Shown here: positions 56,512 through 63,963 of the stretch, in pieces
Layout: each line of letters begins with the position of its first letter
Position numbering within the stretch: the stretch's first letter is position 1
From: Tunturiibacter gelidiferens
GTDB taxonomy: Bacteria; Acidobacteriota; Terriglobia; Terriglobales; Acidobacteriaceae
Assembly: GCF_013410115.1 (NCBI RefSeq)
Contig: NZ_JACCCV010000001.1
Coordinates: forward strand, 2,824,933 to 2,888,932
Length of the DNA: 64,000 nt
Direction: 5' to 3'
The notes under the pieces: generated by a model
What the model was told of the DNA's origin: nothing
The model's input: the letters and a program-made list of their open reading frames with translations, nothing else
Database searches by the model: none
Translations under genes and position numbers: made by a program

Positions 56512-57600
56512 ATGATCCGGGCTGAGGACATATTCCGCTTGACTACGGCTTACCTGAACCGCATCGCTACTGCCGTACCAGAGCACGACGTGCATGACAC
56601 CTTCGTTGTCTTCGCAGAGAAGATGCTCGCCGACCCGCGGCTACGCACGGTCTTTCGCCGCATGGTGAGCCGCGCCGACGTCGGGCATCGCTATTCCTTC
56701 CTCGATCCGCAGAAAGACTCCGCCCAATTTTCGTCGCATTACGCGCATGAGTTTTACCAGCTAGGCAATTTTCCCAACACGGCGCGCCGTATGGAGTTGT
56801 TTGAACAGAGCGCTCCGGTGTTGATGAAGAAGGCTGTGGATCGGCTTGCGCTCAATGAGAAGGAACGCTCCGGTATTACGCATGTGCTGGTGACCTGCTG
56901 CACGGGGCTCTATGCGCCGGGATTGGACTTTGAGATCGTCGACCATCTCGGACTTTCGGCGGGCGTGGAGCGCACGATGGTTGGATTCATGGGATGCTAT
57001 GCCGCGATCAATGCGCTGAAGCTGGCGCGGCACATTGTGCGCTCAGATCCGAAGGCGGGTGTTCTGATGGTCAACCTGGAGCTGTGTACGCTGCACTTCC
57101 AGGAAACGCAGGAGCTGGAGCAGGTGCTCTCCTTCCTGGTCTTTGCCGATGGCGCGGCGGCGAGCCTAATTACTGCTCGCGAGCAGGGTCTCGCGCTGGA
57201 CAGCTTCAAGGCGGTGATGGTGCCGAAGACACGCGGGCTCATCACCTGGAAGATTCGCGGGCTAGGTTTCGACATGCTGCTCTCCGGGCAGGTCCCGGGA
57301 GAGCTGGGCCGCGCGCTGCATGAGTGCGAACTGATGGCCGAGCGGGATTGTATTGACCTGTGGGCGGTGCATCCCGGCGGACGGTCGATTCTGGATGCGG
57401 TGGAGCAGGGACTGGAACTGCCCACGGATGCGCTGGCAGCGTCGCGCGAAGTGCTATCGTGCTTCGGCAACATGTCGTCGGCGACAGTGATGTTTGTGTT
57501 GCAGCGAATAATGCAGCAAGCGCGCCCGGGGCAGCGTGGGTGTGCGATGTCGTTTGGGCCGGGGTTAACAGCGGAGACGATGCGCTTCCATGGGGTCTAG
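56512..57600 (+). CDS. Type III polyketide synthase (chalcone/stilbene synthase family)
   Basis: This homodimeric condensing enzyme of 362 residues extends a CoA starter, probably a long-chain acyl-CoA, with malonyl-CoA to make alkylpyrones or alkylresorcinols. The catalytic triad is visible: Cys130 in VTCCTGLYAPGLD, His287 in AVHPGGRSIL and Asn320 in CFGNMSSATV. The GFMGCYAAINAL and FADGAAASLI segments and the C-terminal SFGPGLTAE loop are also normal. The methyltransferase gene starts inside its last codons, so both are translated together. With the flavoprotein at 60134 the set resembles the Streptomyces srsABC phenolic-lipid pathway. The product class is inferred; starter specificity cannot be read by eye. 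Confidence 0.92.
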   Translation: MIRAEDIFRLTTAYLNRIATAVPEHDVHDTFVVFAEKMLADPRLRTVFRRMVSRADVGHRYSFLDPQKDSAQFSSHYAHEFYQLGNFPNTARRMELFEQSAPVLMKKAVDRLALNEKERSGITHVLVTCCTGLYAPGLDFEIVDHLGLSAGVERTMVGFMGCYAAINALKLARHIVRSDPKAGVLMVNLELCTLHFQETQELEQVLSFLVFADGAAASLITAREQGLALDSFKAVMVPKTRGLITWKIRGLGFDMLLSGQVPGELGRALHECELMAERDCIDLWAVHPGGRSILDAVEQGLELPTDALAASREVLSCFGNMSSATVMFVLQRIMQQARPGQRGCAMSFGPGLTAETMRFHGV

Positions 57601-58303
57601 CGCACAGATCGACTTCAGTCGGCGGGTCTCTCCGCGTGAGTTGCCAGAGCTGATGGATGGTGACTGTAGTTATGAAGATTTCCGTGACTGCCTGCGCAGT
57701 CTGGAAACAGTCAATCGCTGGCTACTGGGCTATCGGCCGACGCTGGCTTGGCTGGAGCGGTTGCCGCATGGATTGCGTGATCCGGTACACATCGTCGATG
57801 TGGGCAGTGGCGGCGGCGATCTACTGCGGCAGATTTCAGGCTGGGCACGGAGACGGGGCATTGCTGTGCAGTTAACGGGGATCGACTTGAATCCTTATGC
57901 GGCACGTGCAGCAGCGGAGTCCACGCCAAAGGAACTAGAAATCGAATGGGTGACCGGCGATGCTCTGGAGTATCGACCGAAGAAGCCGGTCGATATCGTC
58001 GTGAGTTCGCTGCTGGCACATCATCTGGAGGACGAGGAGATCGTCGCGCTGCAGAGGTGGATGGAAGCGACCGTGCAGGTAGGTTGGTTTATCAATGATC
58101 TGGAGCGGGCGGAGTGGAGTAGTCGGATGTTTGGGTGGGTGCGTTGGCACTGGCTTGTGCGGCATGATGGGCCGGTGTCGTTCCGGCGGGCCTTCCGGAA
58201 GGAGGATTGGGTACGCCTGCTGGCTGCGGCTGAGGTCCCGCGAGAGGCAGCGACGGTGGAGAAGTGGCGTCCGGGACGGTTGTGCGTGGGGCGGTGGAAG
58301 TGA
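57590..58303 (+). CDS. Class I SAM-dependent methyltransferase
   Basis: This 237-residue cytosolic methyltransferase has motif I VHIVDVGSGGGDLLRQI near residue 65, motif II with TGIDLNPYAARAA and the post-motif VDIVVSSLLAHHLEDEE. The ATG overlaps the polyketide synthase stop by 11 bases. It probably methylates the hydroxyl or carboxyl of the polyketide product. In the Srs pathway of Streptomyces that role is filled by a membrane (ICMT-type) enzyme, so here a different fold would do the same job. Alternatives are a ubiquinone/menaquinone-type C-methyltransferase. Confidence 0.85.
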   Translation: MGSSAQIDFSRRVSPRELPELMDGDCSYEDFRDCLRSLETVNRWLLGYRPTLAWLERLPHGLRDPVHIVDVGSGGGDLLRQISGWARRRGIAVQLTGIDLNPYAARAAAESTPKELEIEWVTGDALEYRPKKPVDIVVSSLLAHHLEDEEIVALQRWMEATVQVGWFINDLERAEWSSRMFGWVRWHWLVRHDGPVSFRRAFRKEDWVRLLAAAEVPREAATVEKWRPGRLCVGRWK

Positions 58304-58409
58304 GATCGGTGATTCTAAAGCGTCTCGTTAGACTAAGAGATATGAAGCCTCTCGCCCCAGTCGCCCTCATGGCGCACCTCATCACGTCTAACCATCTGAG
58401 AAGCGAATA

Positions 58410-59045
58410 ATGCCAATTTCCACTCTGCTAGCGCCCAGCTCCGCCGGTTCCAGATTCAAGACTATTCTCTGGGTCTCGCTTGGTCTCACCGTACTCTTCG
58501 TCTTCATTACCTCAGAGCTGCTCCTCATCACCGACTATCCGATGTACCACGCCTACCGTCTGCAGGTCATTGCCGACCGCCATCTCCTCATCCCGCATAC
58601 ACTCGCCGGAATCTTCGCTCTTTTGATCGGCCCCATCAATTTCTCGTCACGGATCCGCCAGCGTCACATCCAACTCCATCGCATCCTCGGTCGCATCTAC
58701 GTCATCTCCGTGTTCGTTGGTTCCTTTACGGGGATCGCTCTCGCAGCCGGCCGCCCGGGTCTTCCTGGAACCTCCATGCAGGCCGCCGCCTGGATGGTCT
58801 GCACCACCGCCGCTTTCATCACCGCGCGCAACCGCCAAATCACACCGCACCGCCAATGGATGGCCCGCTCCTATGCTGTTACCTTTACCTTCGTCTCCAG
58901 CCGCGTGCTCAACCTCTGGCCGCGTTACTGGAGCCACCTGGGCGACGTCTTATCCGCCGTCGGCGTGATTGCGTTCACACTTGCCTCGCTGCTGGTCGTG
59001 GACCTCGGCCTCAACTGGCGCGAACTCACCACCCGTCGTGACTGA
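58410..59045 (+). CDS. DUF2306-type integral membrane protein
   Basis: This 211-residue protein has about five hydrophobic segments (ILWVSLGLTVLFVFITSELLL; LAGIFALLIGPINF; IYVISVFVGSFTGIALAAG; MQAAAWMVCTTAAFI). The FALLIGPINFSSRIRQRH and QLHRILGRIYV segments and a later HRQWMARSYAVTF motif with a conserved His fit DUF2306 proteins. The conserved histidines suggest haem or quinone binding, but the function is unknown. It lies 106 bases after the methyltransferase on the same strand and may belong to the polyketide cluster. Confidence 0.7.
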   Translation: MPISTLLAPSSAGSRFKTILWVSLGLTVLFVFITSELLLITDYPMYHAYRLQVIADRHLLIPHTLAGIFALLIGPINFSSRIRQRHIQLHRILGRIYVISVFVGSFTGIALAAGRPGLPGTSMQAAAWMVCTTAAFITARNRQITPHRQWMARSYAVTFTFVSSRVLNLWPRYWSHLGDVLSAVGVIAFTLASLLVVDLGLNWRELTTRRD

Positions 59046-59136
59046 TCGTCGACTAGGAGGCCATCAGACTTTCAGGGCATCGTCATAAATGCGGGCGATC
59101 CACAGCCCACCCTGTGATTTGGGTTTTGCAAATGTC

Positions 59137-59916
59137 CTATTTCTCGAAGCTGATTCCTTCGAGATCCGAGCTGACCAGAGGGCCGTAACCACCTAGCTGT
59201 CCGACTATCCTCATTACGGCAGGCTCCTGACCTTCCAAAACCCATACCATCACATCTTTGGGCTGCAGGCCAATTAGCCGCGCGATCACGCCCACGATGC
59301 CGCCCAACTCCGGATGGATGCGAAACACCGTCGCCTTGAGTGTCTGTCCTGTCGTGTGAAACGGCTGCTCGCCCTCCGAAGAGATGAGGAGCTGAATCAA
59401 CCGCCCTCCGGCGACTGGCGCAAGCATCCCCACCCGAAACGGCGTCGTATTCTGCGGCACATTCAGCAGCAACGTTCCAACGAATCCATTCGCCAGGTCA
59501 TCCGGCAGGTCAATGCGGTGGCTCTCGACGTGTATGTTGCCATTCTTGTCCGCTGTGCGGCTGGTCGCTATACCGGTAGCAGCTTCCACCGTAAAGTCGA
59601 CCGGCTTCACAAAGAACGGCCCTTTCTGCATGTGATGGTTGCTCACCAGCCGAAATGTGCCCTGCTGCCTGTATGTCGTCGTCTCATCGTCAATCGATCC
59701 ATCCACAAAGTGATAGGTCAGGCGCATCGTCACTTCATCCCCCTGCACGACCTGCGAAAACTCACCACTGGCGATGATTTTTCCAGCCTCAGAGCGCGCC
59801 ACCATAAACCGATGCATCGGGCTTTGGATATGTCTCACTGAAATTTGTTCTGCTGGCGCTGCGGTGCCCAACATTATCACTAAGAAAGCGGCTACAAAGA
59901 AATTGCTTCGCTCCAT
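59137..59916 (-). CDS. Secreted protein of unknown function
   Basis: This 259-residue product, from the ATG at 59916, has a signal peptide (FFVAAFLVIMLGTAAPAEQ). A soluble beta-rich domain follows, with RLTYHFVDGSIDDETTTYRQ, HHMQKGPFFVKPVDFTVEA and VMVWVLEGQEPAVMRIVGQLGG (each read in part). I do not recognise a family with certainty. It resembles periplasmic proteins with lipid-binding folds only in general form. It is convergent with the DUF2306 gene and divergent from the flavoprotein, so it is probably separately expressed. A TTG three bases upstream could serve as start. Confidence 0.6.
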   Translation of the reverse strand: MERSNFFVAAFLVIMLGTAAPAEQISVRHIQSPMHRFMVARSEAGKIIASGEFSQVVQGDEVTMRLTYHFVDGSIDDETTTYRQQGTFRLVSNHHMQKGPFFVKPVDFTVEAATGIATSRTADKNGNIHVESHRIDLPDDLANGFVGTLLLNVPQNTTPFRVGMLAPVAGGRLIQLLISSEGEQPFHTTGQTLKATVFRIHPELGGIVGVIARLIGLQPKDVMVWVLEGQEPAVMRIVGQLGGYGPLVSSDLEGISFEK

Positions 59917-60133
59917 CAAATACCCCGTTCTAACAACTTAGACGCCTTCCGATCCCCCCGGTGAACCCGGCATAATTTCACGTCGACATGTGCATCCGTC
60001 CAGCCAGTGCTCTACCTGCTCCAAAATGACGATTTGTACAGAATGAAGTACCGAACTGTTTTTTGGACGTCTACTAGAAAGATGGAATCCCGCTACAAAT
60101 TGATTGAACATTCAGTGATTAGGAGGGAATGCT

Positions 60134-61264
60134 TTGCAGAACGAAGTACTGGTCCTCGGTGGTGGAGTCGCAGGCTGTGCAGCTTCGATAGCGCTCGCTC
60201 GAAAGGGAAGAAGCGTCACGCTGATTGAACGCGAGCTCACACCGCGCCATAAGATCTGCGGAGAATTCCTAAGCGGTGAGGCCCTTGAAGACCTGCACGC
60301 ACTTGGTATTGACGTGGCCTCTCTTGGCGCGGTGCCCATCGATTACGTCCGCCTTGCCGCAGCCAGACGCGCCGCGGAGGCTCCGCTGCCTTTTCCCGCG
60401 GCCTCGCTCACGCGCAAGGCGCTCGATACAGCGCTCATCGCCGCAGCCATCGCCGCGGGAGTCCGCGTTAAGCGTGGTCGCAGTGTGCAGTCGCTCAGCC
60501 GCGCGGCCGCCAACTTCTGGCAGGCTACGCTCGACGACGGCACCACCTACGAAGCTCCAACCGCCTTTCTCGCCACGGGCAAGCACGATCTGCGCGGCCA
60601 CGGTCGCCCGAAGGACCCTCATCAATGGGTCGCCTTCAAGATGTATTACCGACTGTCCGCCGCGCAGACCGCTGACTTGGCGGACGCCTCCGAGTTGACG
60701 CTCTATTCCGGAGGCTACGGTGGTATCCAACCCGTGGAAGACGGCATTACGAACTTCTGCTGTGTGGTGCAACGGCGGTATTTTGCACGTGCGGGTCTTC
60801 GCTGGGAGGGCCTCCTTTCTAGGATGCAGCAGGACTGTCCCCATCTCGCGATGCGGCTTGACGGTGCTGAGCCGCTGCTCGACAAACCGATCACCATCAC
60901 TCATATCCCGTACGGTTACATCCGCCGCGCAACCGAGGATGGGCTCTACTGTATCGGCGATCAGGCAGCCGTAATCCCCTCGTTCACCGGCGATGGCATA
61001 TCCATCGCCCTGCATACTGCCCGCCGTGCCGCTGCTGCCTATCTTGCCGCGGAGCCGGCGCCGGTCTTTCAGCCAAAACTGCGCTCCGCACTGCTGCCCC
61101 AGATGCGTCTTGCCGAGGTCGCCGCCAACGGCTTGAACAACGCACTCGCGCGCGCTGTACTACCGTTCTGCCTAAGGGTCTGGCCCGGCGCGATGCGCGT
61201 AACGGCTAGACTCACGCGTGTCACCCAACCCGCCGCTGTGGCTCCACAGGCGTTCGCGAACTGA
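60134..61264 (+). CDS. FAD-dependent oxidoreductase (geranylgeranyl-reductase/hydroxylase family)
   Basis: This 376-residue flavoprotein has the dinucleotide-binding motif LVLGGGVAGCAASIALARKG, ending in an acidic ERE. The family mark KICGEFLSGEALEDL comes next, and the second FAD motif CIGDQAAVIPSFTGDGISIAL near residue 275. The start is TTG at 60134, fixed by an AGGAGG 7 bases upstream; an ATG at 60129 is out of frame. Together with the type III polyketide synthase and methyltransferase it matches the SrsC-type flavin hydroxylase of phenolic-lipid pathways, which turns alkylresorcinols into quinols. Reduction of an isoprenoid chain is the alternative. Confidence 0.82.
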   Translation: MQNEVLVLGGGVAGCAASIALARKGRSVTLIERELTPRHKICGEFLSGEALEDLHALGIDVASLGAVPIDYVRLAAARRAAEAPLPFPAASLTRKALDTALIAAAIAAGVRVKRGRSVQSLSRAAANFWQATLDDGTTYEAPTAFLATGKHDLRGHGRPKDPHQWVAFKMYYRLSAAQTADLADASELTLYSGGYGGIQPVEDGITNFCCVVQRRYFARAGLRWEGLLSRMQQDCPHLAMRLDGAEPLLDKPITITHIPYGYIRRATEDGLYCIGDQAAVIPSFTGDGISIALHTARRAAAAYLAAEPAPVFQPKLRSALLPQMRLAEVAANGLNNALARAVLPFCLRVWPGAMRVTARLTRVTQPAAVAPQAFAN

Positions 61265-61321
61265 AATCGAGCCACGCCAAAACAACTCTCGGCAGTTAAC
61301 CCTTTTAGGGGAGATGATGCA

Positions 61322-61885
61322 ATGAAATCCCTCGCAGTCGTAGCCCTCGCGCTCATATTCGCTCCAGCCGCACTCGCCCAGCATCAGACCTTCGCCGTCA
61401 ACCCCGATACCAGCGAGGTCAAAATGAAGCTGAACACGACCCACGAGGTAGTCAACGGCACGTTTCACATTCAGTCTGGATCGATCAATTTCGATCGCAC
61501 TGCTTCCCATATATCGGGGATAGTCATCGTGGCAACGGGCAGCGGTAAGACGGGAAACGATAGTCGCGATAAAAAGATGTACAAAGATATCCTCAAGGTG
61601 GACCAGTTCGCCACCGTCTCTTTCGCACCTAAATCGTACAGCGGAACGGTTGCTCCTTCTGGCGACTCAACCATTCAGGTGAGCGGAGTATTCACTCTGC
61701 TCGGTACTGCTCACGACCTGACGATTCCGATGCAGATTCACATGGACGGATCGAAGGCAACGGCGAGGGCGCAATTTGTCGTTCCCTATGTTCAGTGGGG
61801 CCTCAAGAATCCAAGCTTCATGTTCTGGAAAGCTGAGAATGACGTTGCGATTGATCTTAATCTCGTTGGCCAGGTTTCCAACTAG
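61322..61885 (+). CDS. YceI-family periplasmic protein
   Basis: This 187-residue lipocalin-like protein has a signal peptide (AVVALALIFAPAALAQHQ). The YceI features are FAVNPDTSEVKMKLNTTHEV, GSGKTGNDSRDKKMYKDIL, FATVSFAPKSY and VSGVFTLLGTAHDLTIPM, each read in part. YceI proteins bind long polyprenoid or lipid chains in the periplasm. The site just after the flavoprotein of the polyketide cluster (57 bases) makes a role in handling a lipid-like product possible but unproven. A GGGGAGATG ribosome region precedes the ATG. Confidence 0.9.
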   Translation: MKSLAVVALALIFAPAALAQHQTFAVNPDTSEVKMKLNTTHEVVNGTFHIQSGSINFDRTASHISGIVIVATGSGKTGNDSRDKKMYKDILKVDQFATVSFAPKSYSGTVAPSGDSTIQVSGVFTLLGTAHDLTIPMQIHMDGSKATARAQFVVPYVQWGLKNPSFMFWKAENDVAIDLNLVGQVSN

Positions 61886-61973
61886 CTGACCGTCCTGCTC
61901 GTACGTTGAAATAGGCCCATTTCGGTCTAACTGCACTCGCATTTCGTTGAACTCAGTCGGGCTACAAAGAACT

Positions 61974-62322
61974 ATGCCCAATTCCGTGTCTCCCCATGCA
62001 CTGACACGCAGACGTTTTCACTCAACTTTCTGGAATGGCGGTCGGATCATTCGCACTGTCCGGCGCGGCCGCTGCGGCGCCGGACGTGACGCTTGAGATT
62101 GCGCCATACACCCTAGAGGCTTCGCCGAAACATGAAATACGGACCGTAGCTTACAACGGGGAGATTCCCGGACCGTTGTTCCGTATGCGTGAAAAAGAAA
62201 CGCAGTCTGTTGAGATTCGGAACCTCACGAAAGATTCGGAGGTCGTTCACTGGCACGGCCTCTACTTGCCGCCGGATATCGACGGAGCCATGGAAGAAGG
62301 CACACCGATTGAAGGGAACTGA
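61974..62322 (+). pseudogene. Relic of a multicopper oxidase (N-terminal part)
   Basis: The frame at 62035-62322 encodes the first cupredoxin domain of a multicopper oxidase: RTVAYNGEIPGPLFRMREKE, then VVHWHGLYLPPDIDGAMEEG, the first copper-binding HWHG motif. It stops after GTPIEGN, whereas intact enzymes continue for some 350 residues. Just upstream in another frame, ATG 61974 opens MPNSVSPHALTRRRFHSTF, a twin-arginine signal as used by these enzymes. Joining the two needs a frameshift near 62026-62034. So the gene has at least a frameshift and a large 3' deletion. No later copper motif is found downstream. Confidence 0.75.
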
Positions 62323-62404
62323 GTTCGGTTCAAGTACCCTATGGCAAACCTTCGCCATTTGTCATAGGCTTTGGTTCGTAGATTCAAGTACATACAGTTT
62401 CTTT

Positions 62405-62569
62405 ATGAAACTAAAACTATCGCTCTTCGTTCTCGCCTTCACCTGACTATTCGTGCCGAGCATTCAGCCAACCCACAAGAACAGCCTGCGTCCGCCAAAC
62501 TGTAGCCCCAACGATCCAACCTGTACTCTTGGGAATGGTTGTGGCGGCGCTCCTTGCCTGGTTCGATAG
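62405..62569 (+). pseudogene. Small cysteine-rich secreted peptide gene interrupted by TGA
   Basis: One frame of 54 codons starts MKLKLSLFVLAFT (signal-like). It meets TGA at 62444-62446 and continues in the same frame as LFVPSIQPTHKNSLRPPN, then CSPNDPTCTLGNGCGGAPC with four Cys (spacings 6, 5, 4), ending in LVR and TAG. An intrinsic terminator follows 18 bases later. Readings are a nonsense-mutated mini-gene, a true gene using the GTG at 62453 without a signal, or chance. The ordered Cys/Gly pattern and the terminator argue against chance. Confidence 0.4.
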
Positions 62570-62587
62570 CTTGTGATCTCACCACCC

Positions 62588-62621
62588 CGCTGGCGTGATC
62601 ACAAATCGCGCCAGCGTTTTT
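62588..62621 (+). terminator. Intrinsic terminator
   Basis: CGCTGGCG (62588-62595) and CGCCAGCG (62609-62616) form an 8-bp GC-rich stem with a 13-base loop, followed by TTTTT. It is the clearest rho-independent terminator in the window and ends the transcript that covers the cysteine-rich mini-gene. Confidence 0.8.
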
Positions 62622-62749
62622 ATGCACTTCTGTAGCGAAGTGTCAGGAACACGACAGAGTCATGAAGTAAATATCTGAAATAAAAGAGTATCGCTGGCAG
62701 GAGAAACGCATAGCCTTTCCGCGCACCACAGAAACACAACGGAGAGTGT

Positions 62750-63370
62750 ATGAACCGCAGAGCATTCCTGACTTCAGCCTCCAGCTCCGTAGCGCTCGCA
62801 GCTACGGTCGGACTATCCCCCCGCAGAGCAACCGCACAATCATCGAACTCGACCTCAGCCGGAGTCGCATGTCTTACAGCTGGCAACACAATTGTTTCAC
62901 CAACAACGAGCGCAGGGAATTGGAACGCCTATCGAAACACGCTCATCTCAGCTGCAAATGACTGGCAGGCCAATAATCTTGATGGTCAGCTCGCCTCGTA
63001 CTACGCCAACCTCCAGTCCTATGACTGCAAGAGCTCTTACCTCAACCAGAATCAGATCCTGGCGAACATGCAGGCCTCTTACCCTCAGGTGACGTTAGCT
63101 CAGTTGCAGGCTGGATGGGCCATAGTTGATGGGATGGCGACAAGTGACGTGAACAACTTTCTCACGAGTATTCGTCAGGGAGGCATCGTCCAGTACTTTA
63201 CGGCTGCTATGCAACAGGCTGCCAGGTACGCGGAAGCGGCTAGCGGAACTACGATCACTCTGAAGGTTCCCTCACCGGACTGGTTGCTGCCACCACCTGT
63301 CGGCGGTGGTGGTGGTGGTAAAAAGGGAGCCTGTAGAGAATCGACCACCTTTGCGATAGATACTATGTAG
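62750..63370 (+). CDS. Secreted protein of unknown function with Tat-like signal
   Basis: This 206-residue product begins MNRRAFLTSASSSVALAATV, an RR-x-F-L signal of the twin-arginine type with an Ala-rich core and likely cleavage near RATAQ. The mature part is helical and rich in Asn, Gln and Ala (NTLISAANDWQANNLDGQL; LAQLQAGWAIVDGMATSDV). It ends in PPPVGGGGGGKKGACRES with a six-Gly run. Two mature Cys stand near residues 42 and 80, and one in the tail. I know no family for it. A weak GGAGAG precedes the ATG. Confidence 0.65.
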   Translation: MNRRAFLTSASSSVALAATVGLSPRRATAQSSNSTSAGVACLTAGNTIVSPTTSAGNWNAYRNTLISAANDWQANNLDGQLASYYANLQSYDCKSSYLNQNQILANMQASYPQVTLAQLQAGWAIVDGMATSDVNNFLTSIRQGGIVQYFTAAMQQAARYAEAASGTTITLKVPSPDWLLPPPVGGGGGGKKGACRESTTFAIDTM

Positions 63371-63441
63371 TGTGGGGCGGCGGATCGTCAGTCGCGGCGA
63401 CCTGGGGACAGCACGCATTCTGCTAACTGGAGAGGTTTCAT

Positions 63442-63654
63442 ATGACATGGGTCTTCGAACATAGTTCCAATATCAGCTTGTGGGTAACGACCCTGGCAGG
63501 TCTTTATGCCGTGTATATGGGGATTCAAATTCAGCGGCGAAAGAATATACCTTCGCCGGTGAAACTCAAGCCGGCGGAGATTTCAATTGGGATCATTCTT
63601 CTAGTAATCGGTTGTTTTATGTTGGGTATCCGGGCAGTCAGAATCTGGGCCTGA
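63442..63654 (+). CDS. Small two-helix membrane protein
   Basis: This 70-residue product has two predicted membrane helices, about 11-28 (ISLWVTTLAGLYAVYMG) and 46-64 (ISIGIILLVIGCFMLGI). A positively charged loop between them (IQRRKNIPSPVKLK) is probably cytoplasmic. GGAGAGG lies about 7 bases before the ATG, and a terminator hairpin follows the stop, so it is a believable gene. The function is unknown. Confidence 0.65.
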   Translation: MTWVFEHSSNISLWVTTLAGLYAVYMGIQIQRRKNIPSPVKLKPAEISIGIILLVIGCFMLGIRAVRIWA

Positions 63655-63678
63655 AATAAGCAACCTCCTGGTCTGAAT

Positions 63679-63715
63679 AAGAAAGATGGCTGCCTTCGGG
63701 TGGCCATCTTTCTTT
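63679..63715 (+). terminator. Intrinsic terminator-like hairpin
   Basis: AAGAAAGATGGC (63679-63690) pairs with GCCATCTTTCTT (63703-63714) in a 12-bp stem with a 12-base loop. The A/T-rich outer stem gives a short T-run on either strand. It closes the transcript of the small membrane protein at 63442. Confidence 0.7.
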
Positions 63716-63786
63716 GGTAATAAAGTTTTCTCCACCCGCACAAAACCACTCCGACCGGGACATTAACAACGGTAGGAGGCTGTCTT

Positions 63787-63921
63787 ATGAAACGCACACG
63801 ATACGCAGAGGAACTCGATCTCATTCTGTCCATGATCTCGATCGCCGAGGCCGGGCCGGGAAAACTGTTTTTGTGTCCGATAACACATATTATGTATAGT
63901 GGCACTGTAACAACCCAATAG
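63787..63921 (+). CDS. Short ORF with strong ribosome site, probably interrupted gene
   Basis: GTAGGAGG lies 7 bases before ATG 63787, one of the best ribosome sites in the window. It opens MKRTRYAEELDLILSMISIAEAGPGK, followed by sequence of different character (LFLCPITHIMYSGTV) to a TAG after 44 codons. The start faintly recalls the first residues of IS3-type OrfA or another small helical protein. The change of composition near 63860-63875 fits truncation by the element beginning downstream. This is a guess. Confidence 0.35.
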   Translation: MKRTRYAEELDLILSMISIAEAGPGKLFLCPITHIMYSGTVTTQ

Positions 63922-63963
63922 AAGTGTCATGGTTCTCCTCTTTTGAAATGTCATGTTCAAAGG

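Noticed and set aside
62444..62446. In-frame TGA as a selenocysteine codon
   Set aside because: I see no SECIS-like hairpin in the bases after it. It falls within the signal-like segment where Sec would be pointless, and no sel genes are in the window. A nonsense mutation or later start is simpler.
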